A stretch of 54,234 nt of DNA from Ectocarpus siliculosus (taxonomy: Eukaryota > Sar > Phaeophyceae > Ectocarpales > Ectocarpaceae). A model generated the notes under the pieces. The model was not told where the DNA came from. It searched no databases and saw only the letters and a program-made list of their open reading frames with translations. Within the stretch, counting starts at the first letter, position 1. Each line of letters opens with the position of its first letter. The translations under genes and the position numbers were made by a program. The DNA is taken from the NCBI GenBank assembly GCA_000310025.1, contig FN648187.1:219612-273845 (forward strand), written 5' to 3'. Positions 1 through 13,900 of this stretch are shown in pieces.

Positions 1-3000
1 GAGGGGGGCCGCGGGGTAGGAAGAAGAGAAGACGAAATCGGGAAAAATTCGGGGTTGGCCAATCGCTCGCGTGAAACATGTTAGGAAGTTTTGTCAAGCG
101 CGAGTTTTTTTTATTCCTGCGCGCTTGTTGGGGTCTTTCGGGGGCTTGACCGGCGCCCCCTTTTTGTTTTACCCGGTCCCCGGTCCCCCCCTGAATATCG
201 CCCCCCCCCCCCTTTTTTTTTTTTTTTTTTAGTTTTTGATGCCGCGTAATTTCTTTGTTCTGAGCAGAGAGTTACGGTCCGTTGGGGATGAATGTACGTT
301 CGTGACAAGTACAGCGTCGTAAAGGCTGTACACACGTGACAAGCGTGGCTGGCTGCTGCTCTTTGTTATCGGTATTTTAACACTGGGTGAAGGAGGTGAT
401 GGGGGAGTATTAGAGGAGATGGGAATGCGCTGCATAGTCATCAACCATCACATGTGATGTCGATGTTGTTGGCGATGGTGATGATATTGATGTTTCCTCC
501 CGATGGCTGGCTGTCAGACGGTGGCCTTCTTTTTGTGTTTGTGTTGCTGATTTTTGTGGAAAAGGACAATGCGTTGTTTTTCTAATTTTGCTTCCGGCCA
601 CGGGGTGCGGTATCATGCATATAGAAGATCGCTGACTTGGCGTTGTTAGACTTGTTTTTGCCGATGCCGGCTGCCGCTGCTGGCCGCTGCGCTGTTGCTT
701 CTCTCTAGCTGTACTATCTGCTGCAGGCGCGCCGTTGGTTTTTGTCCCCCTGGCTGGAAACGATGGTTCAAGTCTATAGACGAAACGTGCATGGGCATGT
801 ACCAAAGAAAGGCGGCGTGATTTCTTGTTTTGTGGGCTCTGTGTGACGCTGCTGCTGCGGGGATGCCGCCGCTACTACCCTGTACGATGTTCTTGCCCTC
901 GCCTTTTTGTTTGTTTGTTTTGGCTGTTGCGTCGGTCTGGATAGAGTGGTTTAGATAGCGATACTTGTATATCGTGGTGCAACATCTTTGTGCGTCCGTT
1001 CACGGCCCCGCGAACCACAATGCGCCGAGGTGTCCCGCATATGTCCGTCAGATGTGTGCTGATGATGGTGGCGATGAGATGATGCAGGAATTAACAAAAA
1101 TAAAAAGGAGAGGAGGGAATGGTTGCTATGGGGGGAAAATTTATGATGGTCGAGGTTACGTCTGTGTGTTTTGAGCTTGGAGGGATGCCTGCAGGGGAGA
1201 GGGGAAGAGAAACGGTGCAACGTATCGTAATAACCCCGCTAATGGTGGCAAGTTGTGTGGCTCGCACATGCACACCATGACCCGAGGTTTTGTTGCAGGG
1301 TAAGAGGGAACGATTGGCGATGTTTTGGATATAGAGTACGCGTGGAAGTCTTGGTGTCGCTCAAGATACACGTGATGGACTTAGTATATCGCGCCACCTG
1401 TCGCGTGCTCTGCTGATGGCGTGGGGTCGACTACTTGTACCCGGCACCGCCCTGTACCTAAAAAAGTAGGTGAAGTACCTGCTGCGCCTGGAATAGAACA
1501 CTCGAAAGTCAAGAATCGAGGGCAAGGTGGCGCGTTCTCGTAGTGGTGGCTGCTCTCTGCTTTGCAGTTGGCGGTGGAGGGTGGGGTGACGGTGATAGAT
1601 TTTCACGCGTATGGACTGCAGAAAGGCATCCAACGGGAGGGGGGGGGGGGCAGTGGTGACGATACCGCAGGCCTTGGTGTCGTTTGTCGGCTGGAGCCCT
1701 TCCAACATGTTGTTAAAGCATTGGCGTGTAGGGGGTTGGGTTGTTGTCACTTTTTCCATATAGACGTGGTGGTAGTTTTGTATGATACCGTACCGTGTGT
1801 TCCTTTCCATTGCCCAGAAGCCCGAAGGGCAGTGGAAGAAGGGAAGCAGAGGTTAAGAACAGGGAGGCACACGATGTACAACTTGCATCGGCCGCTGCTT
1901 CATATCTCGTCGCTATTTGTAAGGTAGAGGGGGGGGAGGGCTATGTATGCGGCTCTTTGTTTGTTTTGTGTTTCCAGCTCTTTTAGCGCGATGATGACCA
2001 GACGGGGAGTGGTTGACTTCCGGTTTGTCTCTCGCTAGGTCTTCGCTGGCTATTTTTTGATAGAATTTTGTCCCGTCCCCTACGCGGGGGAATCATTTTT
2101 GCGGCTTTGCGAGCAGTTTTTTACTTGAAATGGCAGTTCAGTGTGACGCCGACGAAGTATAGAAGAAAAACCTTTTTTTTTGGAGGTTGGTAGTCAAGTC
2201 ACATTCGTCTTGTTTTCTCCAACATGTTTTGATCTGAAGTGCAAGAGGGCGGTCAGCTTCTGCCCGCCTCATCTCTCGCCCGTAGGAAGACGTCATGAGA
2301 AACACATTTTTGCAAGGGAGGGAACCGCGCATTTTGATTTCAATGTTTTCCATGCCGTAGCTGGCACGATTTTGATCGTGTATGGGATGGTCGACCAACG
2401 CCTCGCCTCCGGCTTCCTTGCCGCCTGGGTACGTGACAAGTTATTATGACTTTGGCGATGGCAAAACATATGTGTTGCTTGTTCTCGTCGCAATTGTGAC
2501 AATACGACGGTGGCAAAAACGCATGCATCTGCCGTGTTCTTCTTGTGTAGTCGGAAAGACAAAGTAAGGCGCATTCTCAACGAAGACCCCAAGGATTTTT
2601 CGACAATCACGTTGGCAGCAGAAAAAGCCACCGGGACAGATTTAACTTGGCGTCCGCCATTCAACTGTCTCCACTTAACTTGGCGCCTACTTGCGTCTTG
2701 TCTACTTCGAGCGATTTTGACAATTACCCCGCTTGTTCTGGACACCGCGTTCGAACCAACCAGTCAGCTCATAGACCAACACACATCAATCAACCGGGAG
2801 CCTGGCGCATACCACACGCCTACAGCAGGAGAGAATCAGCAGAGGCCACTCACTCTGGTCTCTGTGTTTCGCACTGTCAACCTGCACTTCAAACCTTTTT
2901 GGAAAGATGATGGCAGTCCAACCAAAGTAGCTAGCAGACGTGCAGTAAATATGTGTGACACTTTCCCGTACGGGACTGTCAGCAAACGGCCAGTAATTTT

Positions 3001-6000
3001 CGGGAGAACCCCAAGGTAGCCTGTTGACTAGTATTCGGGATCCCCAACAGTAGATATATTATACCGTTTTTTTTGTTTCTAGTGATCGAGAACGGGCCCG
3101 CGCGCCTCTGTCTCACTCTCATCTTCTACAGTAGTAGTAATAACCAGGCCCTGGGGTCAGCTGTAATAACGATATCAACAACATTCATTTTGTATTTCAC
3201 CTAGTTCTGAGGGTCACCGAGTTGCGTAACAGCACTCAGCAGTGTTCCACCTCTACTCTCGCATACAGCAGATTGTCTTACTTCTCAGCGAGCACCTACC
3301 TGCGGTAAGCTTTCCAAAGCGGGCCAGCCCGACGTGCTACCGCTGCAACCTTGTCACCAAGACTCTCACTCATCACCAAGCGTGATGCGCCGTGAGGTAT
3401 TCGGCGAGTCGCATGGAGGGTGCGCTGCATCCTGCTAATAATCCGTTGCTTTCTTCCCTTGCATATGGATAACAGCTGCAAATGACTTACCTCATTTTCT
3501 GGTGCTATCACTTCCAGAGACAAGTATGAGGGCTGTGTAACTGCCTCGAGGGTGCTTGGCCAATATAACACAACGTGGTGCGATCATCCTCTTTGCGGGG
3601 AGTGAGGTTCTCGACCCCAAACAACGTAATTTACTCGACCACCATTATGGTTACCGAAAGCAAAAACCAAAGGCAAAGAAACAAAGCGGATATCTGGTTG
3701 TCGAGCTCACGAAGCGATCGGCATCTTTTACAACAAACACCGATGCCTAACTAAGCGACCAAAACCCTGAAGCCCGAAGGCTCTCGGGAGGGGTGGGTGG
3801 GTGGGTAGTACTTTTGGGAGAACTACATGTAGGCGGCCGCTCCAGCAAAGAAAGGCTGCCTTTCTTTGTCGTCCGGCTTAAAACGCAGGCGTGGAGCGGA
3901 AGGAGAGGAAGGACTTGGGCTTCAACTTCCCGGGTGGGGTGGTTGTTCTGGTATTTTGACCCTTGGACAAAGATACTTTCTGGGCGGGTATATCGTTCAG
4001 GAATACCCCGACCACCCGCCGCCCAGATTCCTAATACTCCGACATTAGACACGTAGCGGTACAGGTTAGTAGCAGCAGCAAGCGATACGCAAGCGTTCTC
4101 CCTTGCTCAGCGTTGCCTGGGAATGAGCGATAGCGAGCGACTGAGAGAGATAGGAAGAATAATCAGGAAGGAGACAGACTGAAGAACTGAAGCGGCTTCA
4201 ACCTGCACACGGTGGTCGGACTAGCTCCACACTGAACCCGCGTCGAACATCGTCACATGGCGCTGTTTGATAATGCGACCCGTGACAGGGGGAAGCAGTA
4301 GTCTACATGTGTACAGCGGCAGTATCCCCATACGTTCCTGCTCGACGTCTCCTCGAGGACAACGTCGAAGGCCTTGATTCGGCCGTTGGTGTGGCTGCCG
4401 TAGATTGAACCCGCCGCACCCCCCCGCTTCATCCAGACTTCAGCCCCCATCAGCCTCAACCACCGTCATCCGCGAGATACTGTCGGCCGACGACATTTAT
4501 TTCTCTTCGTGGTTCCCCCTCCATATTTTCGTCACCTGTGCTTCGACTGGTCTTCTTACCGTCCTTCGACACCTCCTCTATACCTTTCCTTGCCGGCTTG
4601 TCGAAGCCGCCGGAGCACGATAGAAGCCGTAATCAATCCATTAGATAGACTAGTCAGCGCTGACTTACAGAAGTCCAGTGGTTTGATTTCGGCTTCTATG
4701 CACCCTGCTCACCAGCTCTTCGTTGTTGACAACTACCGACGCGCGCCTCTCCTCTGCTCTTGCGTGTTGACGGTATAGACTATATTTATTTGTGACCCCT
4801 TTCCCAGAATCTCAAGAAAATTCTTTGGGGGGTAAGACTATGTAGTACGTACATGTACGTGTGCACACATACATACTGTATTACGTCAGTGTCAAACACC
4901 ATGTCAAGAAGCAAGTTCATACGTCAGCAATGTGTGTGGACAGCTGCAGCAGCTGCAACAGGAAGCAGAAACATATAGTTTCCAGAGCAGTCGAGCCATG
5001 TCGTGGCGGTGTCAGCAAAGGTGCAGAGTAATGCAGACCATCATGCAGACCGCCGAGCCTCAGGTTGGGACCGACGTTGTTGGTATTGCGGCAGGTATGC
5101 GAGGTTTCAATCAAGAAAAATCCTCCATACAAATAGAGACAACACTTGCTTTCTTTGATTCACCTATCTATCTATAAGCACGAAGCAACAGCGATAATGA
5201 CACCACGGCTGGCCGGTTTTATGTAAGATCATGAGGACACTGGTGTGGTAGTTAGCACTCTGGGTGTAGCGAGTCTTTGGTCTAGAGGCGCCGAGATGGG
5301 TGAGCTCTAGGCGCGGGGGTCGGATGCCCTCAACAGATCTGAATGTATGTGGGCATGTGGGCGCAACAAACAACAAATTGTTTCAGGGTTGTTGTTCATC
5401 TTGCAGCAGTCAAATTCCTACAGAAGGATCTGTAATCTTTATGTCGAAGGAAAAGCTCCCAAAAATGGCGCAAACGCGCAAACGCCCTTGGAAGAAGCCT
5501 AGATATCAATATCACATAGACTATGCAGGTACAGCATCTGTTCTTGCATTGTCTTGCATCACCCCTTTGCCGCGGAGCCCTCTCCCCGGAGGGAGGCCTT
5601 GTACATACACACGAGAATATGTAGGAGAGTTTCGCTCTTCTTCTGTCGCTGAACCGGACTGAATCTCGCGGACCGACTCGAAGGCCTCCCACTTGTGCTC
5701 TCTGCTGACGAGAGACAGTCAAGTTTGCACCTGAAAATTCAAGTTTCTCGACATGAAGAAAGCCGATTTCCATTTTTTACCGCGCGCGGCGGGACTGCGA
5801 TCAGCCATCCAATCAGAACAGTCCCACGTTTCGGTTCTTCTTTCTCCGTTCTCCTCCTCCGCCCACCCGCCCCCCTCCCCCCCCCAACACACAACCAGCT
5901 GCAACAGCAGAAGATCTACTTTGTACCTTGAAAGCGCAGCAAAGCTACGCTTTCGGTAAAGCAGGACGCGTCCACCATGTACCTGTCGACGCGGGATCGC

Positions 6001-7681
6001 GTCAAGCCATGTCGGGTAATCGCCCTCACAAGAAGGCCAATCCCCAGACCAGCTTCGCCGCCGGGGATCAGCATCAGCATGCAGCGACGGCTAGGCTTGT
6101 CCCCGAGAACGACACCAGACCCCCATGCTGCTAATCGAACCGCACGGGTCGGAGAGGACAAGATCAAGCACCGCAGTGTCGGCATGGTGAGTCAACCGTG
6201 TACCGGTGCTGTCTAGGCAGGTCCGGGTGAAGACGTGCTGCTGATCGGTGTCAGGTGTTGCCATGCATGGGTATCATGTGCGGGTAGCTCGCGCTAATTA
6301 TTGATGCTTCGCCCGATCTAGAAAGACCAAAAATGCTACAATAATCGCCGCTCGATCACTGTAGGGCGTGCTTCCTTGTAGATATGTATCCCCGCACACC
6401 ACTGTTGTTCCAGGCATCCAAGCTAATCACCTGCACCTCCTTTTTCACGGCTGATCGGTCGACTACCTGCTGCGAAAGCTCACGAAGTACGTAGACGGGT
6501 TTCTTTTATGGTATCTTTGAATCTGAAAAGTGGAACCGATGTGTTGTTGAAGATCTATATGGGAGACATGGGGCTCGCCCCCGACATCCCGACATCGATC
6601 TGGCCTACACCCTCACGTTGCCACGGGTGGTTGACCTTGCCCTACTGTAGACCTCTGCGATTCGATTGACGGCATTGCCGTCGACTGACATCGTCGGCCG
6701 TAGCCGTGCTGGCCGCCCCTGCGGCGTTATCCCTGGCGCCGCGGTCTGTTGTTCGTGTCTTGTCTGTACGTGGTGAGACATGCGATCGCAAACACGAGCG
6801 ACAGACCGGCGCCGGGAATCACAACACAGCGGCGGCCATCAAGGACATCGCTGAGGGTGTCACCCGACCTTAATCCCGACCGAACTGCGCGGGTCGGGAG
6901 CAAGATCAAGCACCGTGGCGGCACGGTGAAAGAGGGTTTAGGCCGATCGAGCTGACTTGTAGCATAGTGGATATGCTGTACATCTTAACAGTCGGGTTGC
7001 CATCCTTTGTTAATTATTGTCTCGGCTAATCTCAAATATAAAAAAGAACCGAAACAGGAGCAAGAGAGACTAAGAGTACGTAAATAGTCTACATGTGCCA
7101 TTACTCTCTAGTCCGTTTCTACTAATGTCACTGCCTCTCGATCGCTCTAGGGCGTGCGTTCTCGTATGTATGTACCCCTCGTATTTTTGTTCCAGCCCTC
7201 CAACCGAAGCATCTGCATCTCCTTTTTCACGGGTGATCGGTGGACTCTTCGCGAAAGGCCTAGTGTAGATCGAAGAATCCAATACAATAGTTCAAAGTTG
7301 CGTGCATGTACATATTCCATAATTTTGGCATTGAATTGATATTTAATTATTTGTGCGATCGATGCGATGTCAGGAGAAGTCGCATCGAAAATCTACTGCT
7401 GCCGTAAACCCCGTTCGACACCCCTTGAGCGTTCGTGTTTTCTTAAGAAAGGTTATCACACCCAACCCGCACAAAAGCCTGTATCGCATTACTCCATTTT
7501 TTTTCGCGACAAGGGTTGAGCAAATCCTCATGCCTCCTCTGGCACCACGAACAAGACATTACACAGATGGGATTCAATATGGTCCTCCCGCTACGTAAAA
7601 CGTTGTGTAGCTTATATCGCCACTTATCTTCAACTCCTTGGTCCCGCCTACTCCCCTCCTGAAAACAACAACACACCAACA
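1..7681. other. No recognised gene; non-coding, repeat-bearing region
   Basis: I see no protein family, convincing splice-linked exons or RNA gene here. Open frames of 60-170 codons occur on both strands (for example 2510-3019 on +), but they show no familiar motif and have low-complexity or implausible composition. The first 230 bases are rich in homopolymer C and T runs. A diverged tandem repeat lies at about 5.96-7.28 kb (separate entry). The 5' end of the gene that starts near 7.7 kb, including untranslated exons, may lie in the last part of this stretch. Confidence 0.5.
5960..7280. repeat. Diverged tandem repeat, two units of about 0.74-0.78 kb
   Basis: Several blocks recur in the same order and orientation. 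The block around GATCAAGCACCG is at 6162 and 6904. The block around TAGGGCGTGC is near 6362 and 7149. The block around TTTTTCACGG is at 6441 and about 7222. The offset grows from 742 to about 785, so the copies differ by indels. The minus strand of both units can encode short hydrophobic, Gly-rich peptides (6185-5916 and 6924-6727), but no family is recognisable. This may be an old duplicated gene fragment or mobile element. Confidence 0.55.
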
Positions 7682-7922
7682 GGACCGTAACTTGGGGAGA
7701 GCGGGCACCAGGACACCCGGAGACAAGGACGGCAGTGGCGGCAACAGCAACGACAAGAAGATCGTGCAGTCTGGCGATGAGACGGACATCCCGTCACCGC
7801 TGTCCTCGCGAGCCTCTTCTTCGGCGGAGATGGACCAGGGCACCACCACCACCACCAGCGCCAACAGCAGCAGCAGCAGCAGCAGCAGCGGCAGCAGCAG
7901 CGATGAGGGCGGCAGCAGCAGC

Positions 7923-7975
<53 letters not shown>

Positions 7976-10900
7976 CGGTGAGAGAAGCTGTAGTGGTGAG
8001 AGTGGTAGCGAAGGAGGTAGCGCCTGCCCTGACACCAGGCTATCCACCACCATGTCCATGTCCACAACAATGGTTTTCTGATCGGGAGATGTTCGATCTA
8101 CAGCAGGGAAAACCATAGGGCACAGACAAGAACACGGCAGACATGTCATGCCTATTGTTATCGTTGTTGTCTTCACAAAAACATCACTGCGCGCGAAACA
8201 TGAAACAATCCTCTCTCCGTCATTCGGACAACTACGACCACAACCAACCGCTACCTTTGTTCTACGTTCACAATCGCAATCCTATCGCACCCTCACTGAA
8301 AAAACCACTACTCCATGCTTTACGTTCACAAGAGCAATTCTAACGCACCCTCAAATCTGCCTCCTGGCGCCTCCCCCTTTTTTTGTTTTCCTCCAGCAGG
8401 GATGACGAGCTCGACCGTCAGATCCACGATGCCCCAGAAAAATCTCACCGCCTCCCGCAAGAAACGGTCCGTTCTCACTGCGATCGCTTGCAGACAGCTC
8501 GCCGCCGCAACCTCGAAGCAGACCAGGCAGTCCGCATGGGCGATGAAGCCCACCGAGTCCCGCCGGCAAGCCGCGGAGCGACGGACGCCCGCGGCAAAGG
8601 TGTACCCTAGGGCGAAAGCGGCAGCGGAAGCACCTTCGAAGACGACGGCAATTGTCAAGTCGAAGTCATCGAGGCCTAAGGGTACTACTACGTCGAAGAG
8701 GGTGGTCGAAGGAGGCGACGGGGGCAGTGGGAGAAGCCCCAGCAGGAGGCGCGAGACACCCAGGTGAGTGCTTGATGGTTGATGGTTGTACTCCTGCGGG
8801 CGTTGTTGCCGCTGCACGTTTGAGTCCACACCGAGGGGTGGCCCACGTTCGATAACTACGGTACACTTGGGTGTGTTGCATCCACCAAAGCACGCACCTT
8901 CTTTTTTGTTTCTCGCCGTATCGTCCGTCCCCTTCAGCCTGTATACTTGTGTGCGACACGTGCGCGGCCAACAACTGCTTCTGATACGGGTACATGGCCG
9001 CACAAAATCAGTACCACACACGCTTTTGTTCTTCATCCTGTTGCGCCTCTCCGAGACCTTGGGACATGATTCGAAAGACAAAACTTTCAAACATTGTGGT
9101 GCACTTTGCTTGCTGTCCCAATATGACGTCACCATTTTCTGAAACAGGGTCTCCGCTTCCCGCCACATGGCCTGGGAGCGTCAACTCAGGGCATCGACGA
9201 CAGCAGGGGCCAGCAATCCCGACCGCACGAAGGACGCGGCAGGTCACCGGGCACGGCAGAAGGCCGACAAGAATGGCGGTGGCGACGGGGGCGGCCGGCC
9301 ATCCCTCGGCACCTGGGAGAAGACCATCGTCCGACTGGAGATCTTGAAAAAGATCACAGGAAAGGTGAACTTGTTCTGTTTTTTTAATACTTTTTTTTTT
9401 GCATCGGCTGTAGTGGTAAGAGCAATGGCCCTACCGGTGGCAGTTACAGACGTGCGTAGCAACCTTGTGGCGATTGCCTTCCTGCAGTGATGCCCACAGC
9501 TCGCGACACAGCAGCCCCGAGTCGTCTTGCTCCGGCCGACTTTGTGAGCATTTCTGTCGTCGACCTCTCCATCCAGTGCGCCGTCGATTTATCGTCTAGA
9601 CGACTTGGGGATAGGGCTATTGTAAGGGTTCCTTGCTTCCAGTATGTTTCCCTTCCCTGCACAGGTGCCATCCTTTACTACCCTGGGTGCTTTACCGCCT
9701 ACTGTCTCGTATTTTCGTGTTAGCTCGCCTTTTCTTGGGGGCTGTAAACTAATTATTTTCTGCTCGCATGTGTTTCCCCTGGATGCTTTTCGTCTGGGCG
9801 GCCGATATCGTGTGAACTGAAGGGCGATGAGGAGCTGGAGTGGCTCTGCTCGGCTAAACAGGGGGACGGGATCCAGAAGAGCGAGACCCGGAGGGATTGT
9901 GCGGAGACCGACTACCACCGCCTCCTGTTCCAAGAGTCCATGCTGCAGGTAGGCCTGGCAAAGAGTCAGGCGATCGAAATTGAGCTCTACCCTGTTTTTT
10001 TTGTGTGTCCTTGACCTATAATAGCTCGATTTGGTTTCTAATTTTGCTTTATGGAACATCGCTTGTACCCGACCTCTACATGCACCTAGCTCCATTATTG
10101 TCTTTCTTTTTCACCTTGTGGTTTTTCTTTCGACGCCAACGCGAACGTTCGACAGGCGGGCATGGAGATCCTCAAGGACCGCCGGCTGGAGGTGTCCCTC
10201 AAGACCCTCGCCAAGATGGGAGGAGACCTCGAACGCCTGACCAAGCTTCACGAGCAGCTTGCGGAAGAGGTCGGTGGTGTGATACGCATAGTCTCGCCTT
10301 CTCCTTTTCGCCAAGGCTGTGGCAGTATGTTTCGCCATTACCCACATCTTCTCTCTGACTGTTCTCATGCTTTCTCCACTCTCCATTTCGTCATGTTGTG
10401 TCGTGAGCTTTCGGAACATGTGACAGAAAGCGGTACTGTTGTGAGACCCTTGTCCTACTACAATACCTCGTTTAGTTTGTCCGCATCCAGTACTACGGCG
10501 TTACCTTCACAGCAGTCGTTCTTTCTCCCTTTCCAATCCCATGATGTGGGTCACCACTTTGTTGTGCTCTTTTACTTTCACTGCCCTTGAGAACTCTGTT
10601 GTTTTTGTCGTTGCGGTACCTCACGTGGACTCTATGTTTCCCCCTGGTTGGCGCTACCTACCCACTTCATGTTTTCCTCTGAACCAAACAACAGAAATCG
10701 CAAATGAAGGAAGCAGGCACATTGGAGTAACACCAAGACACGCGCATGCACATACGGCTTTCGTGGAGTCAAGGTCGAATCGCTACGCGGTCCCTCACGT
10801 CAACCTACAATACACACGTCCGATTCATCCCGTCGTTTTCTACCATTGAACGTCTGTGTTCATCTTCCAGACATGCCGTATCCCTGTACACCGCTCCTCT

Positions 10901-13900
10901 GCACCCACATACACCCCTTGGAAACCAAAGCCACCACCCCCACCCGGTAAGTGACCTATTACTCTAATGAGTGCTTACCATCCAATAACATGAAACGTTC
11001 GCTCCTGCTGCTGTTGCACCCCCGCTGTCTACCCGTACAAGCAGGAGGCGTCTCTCACGACCGTCAATGCTGAGGACAAGGTCGACGGGGACGAGGCCAC
11101 CACGGAGGAGGCAGAGTCAGCGGCGGCGGCGTCAGCGGCAGTGATGGCCTCGCTGCAAAGAGACCGCCTCGGGCAGGCCAGGGTCGATGCCGAGGCCGAG
11201 CTTCGCCGAGTGTTGGAGGGCATCTCGGATGCACAGAGGAAGGTCCTCCTTGTGGGGCACGGCCTGAAGGAGGAGGTTGCGGGCGGGACGAGGAAGGTCT
11301 TCGGGGAGTGCAAGAGCGGGCTGGAGACAGCCATCGGTAGGCTGCTGCTGTTCAATGGTTGTAGTAAATTGTACTGTCGTCCGTTGTATCGATGGAGGCG
11401 CTGTTACGCCTGGACTCGAGCCTTCTGACGGATCCCTCAAAACCGCTTTCACAGACAGGCGTTGCCTGCATGCAAGGGTTTGCATGCGCCAATTTAATTT
11501 AAAATGTTTGTCTACCTTGAACCCAGCGGTAAAGGTGAGAATGTGAGCGAGAGTTGATTGACAAACAACCGCTATGACGTGAGCATGAACTACGTTCAGG
11601 AATATTCCTGTCGCGGTACAAACATTGTAACGCACTTTCCACTTTTTTTGTTTCACAGGCAAGTGTGCCGCAATATGTATTTTGCGATTTTTTCTCGCTT
11701 TGGATGTCTCCTGCACACGCAAAATTTATTGTACGTGCCGCCGTCCACGCAAGCACGACCAGGGCAACCATGCGCGAAACACAAAACAGACAGCAAGCGG
11801 AACAACTTCTAATCGCTGTGAGCATGCCCCTCTCTCCCCGCCTTTCCGGTCACTTTGGATACATACGCTAGGCATCACGGGGAGTGTAGGGTCGGCGAGA
11901 GAGCTGGTCGCACCCACCCAGGCTGCGAGCGGCCTCCGAAGCATGGAGGCTGACGTCAAGACAATGGCTGAGACGCTTAGCAAGACGAGGTGAAATGCCG
12001 TACATCTACTGTGATTGATCATGGAAGCGGGCAAGGGTGCATGCGGGGCAGTAGTCTACGCAGCAAACTTGATTAAGCAAACATATGGGATAAAGTATTC
12101 AATCCGTGCTTTGGGGTTAGGGTTAGGGTTAGGGTTAGGGATAGGGTCTGCGTGCCCCCTCCCATTTATGTTTATACAAGTAGATACTCTTAAAATCCTG
12201 CGTAGGCGGTCCTGTGGGAAACCCGGTTTGGGGTCACCTCATCATCTTACGTTTCGTTCGGGAAAGACTCATTTTACGTGATATACCTGTTGGCTTCGTC
12301 CTGTTTAACCGTACGATCACCGACACAAAGAATCCTATGCACGTTTTCTCCCAAAAGCGCAAGATTGCACCCCAAACGTGTACGTTTTCACCCAAAACGT
12401 GCACCCCCCTACCAACGGAGGGGATAAGTTGGAAGCTCTTTTCTTCTGCCTGTAGCTCTGGACCTTATCCTGCCACAACAATGTAGAGGCACCATTTTGT
12501 TTGTATTTTCTGTGATTGTGTTGGCGTTGTAGGCCATAAGTGTACTCGTTCGCCGTCTTCATCCAACCACGTGGCGCTTTCATTCACGTGCCCCCCCCCC
12601 GCCCGGTGCTTGCCGTTGTGGTTGGCGCGTTGTTGCGCAGGAGGGACTGCCAGGCAGCCCTTGAAAAGATGGAGCTGTGGCGGGAGCGAAAAGAGGCGCT
12701 GCCCGAACACGTCAAGGTAAGCAGGCGTGGCAGGTTTACCATTGTGAAGGTGTCGCGTTTTCCTCGAGTAAAATACGATAAAATACAGGCAAGACTTGAG
12801 CATGCACGGCTGGTCATGAGCACACGCACACGCACACACCCCGCTCTCCATCTTCTTCCCTTTCTTGCATGGACCCTCTCGCAATGACAATATGCAAAAA
12901 AACCAGCACGTGGCGGGCGAGGAGAGGGCATGGTTCGACCGCGAGGCCGCGACCAACGCGCAGGCGCTGCGGCGCATGCGCTCGCTGATGCCGGTGGGCG
13001 TGACCGGGCTCACGCTGTCCGAGTTGGAGCAGCAAGCCATCGACGCCGGCTCGTTGTACCCGAGGGAGTTGTCGCTGAGACTGAAGGTACTGTAACTGGA
13101 GTGATTAGGTACACCAAGGGTGGGAGAAAATATGCGTGCAATCAAAGAAGTATTATCCGGTCGAGATTTAACGACAGGCAGTACCAGTAGTCGAAGAGGA
13201 TGATGGGTTGAAGTCTTTACGGCGAATGGAAGAAAACTGGTCCTATTTCGAGTCTACCAATGCCTACGCCCACCGGCATCAGCGAGCGTATGCAACGCAG
13301 TCTCAGGGACGACTCCCTCGGGTACAGAGAGCCTGCGTCGATGGCTCGCTGCTCCAACTCGGACAGCGTGAGCCCGGTCACGCCCACCGGCATCAGCGAG
13401 CGCATACACCGCAGCATGCTCTCGTTGATGCCGGTGGTCATGACCGCCCTCACGCTGTCCCAGCTAGAGCGAGCCATCGACGCGGGCTCGCTGTACCCGA
13501 AGGACTTGTCGCTAAGACTGCGGTGCATGTGCTCGCTGATGCCGGTGGGCGTAGGCATAAACCACACTCGAAAATATGCGTGCAATCAAAGAATTGTTGT
13601 CCGGTCGAGATTTAACGACAGGCAGTAGTCGAAGAGGATGATGGGTTGAAGTCTTCACGGCGAATGGAAGAAAACTGGTCCTATTTCGAGTCTACCAATG
13701 CCTACGCCCACCGGCATCAGCAAGCGTATGGACCGTAGTCTCAGGGACAACTCCCTCGGGTACAGGGAGCCCGCGTCGATGGCTTGCTGCTCTTGCTGGG
13801 ACAGCGTGAGCCCGGTCACGCCCACCGGCATCTGCGAGCGCATACACCGCAGCATGCGCTCGTTGATGCCGGTGGCCATGACCGACCTCACGCTGTCCCA

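Noticed and set aside
8403-8610. Alternative frame of exon 8400-8763 reading DDELDRQIHDAPEK, which looks like normal charged coding sequence
   Set aside because: It meets stops at 8608 and about 8675 and does not fit the phase of either neighbour. The frame starting MTSSTV is open throughout and joins both adjacent exons in phase.
10871-10946. Possible extra exon with acceptor CCAG and donor GTAAGT
   Set aside because: At 76 nt it would shift the frame between exons 10156-10269 and 11045-11336, which join directly in phase.
13217-13585. 122-codon frames on both strands in the tandem units, as possible separate genes
   Set aside because: They are sense and antisense copies of exon 12907-13086 within palindromes, without proper splice donors or starts.
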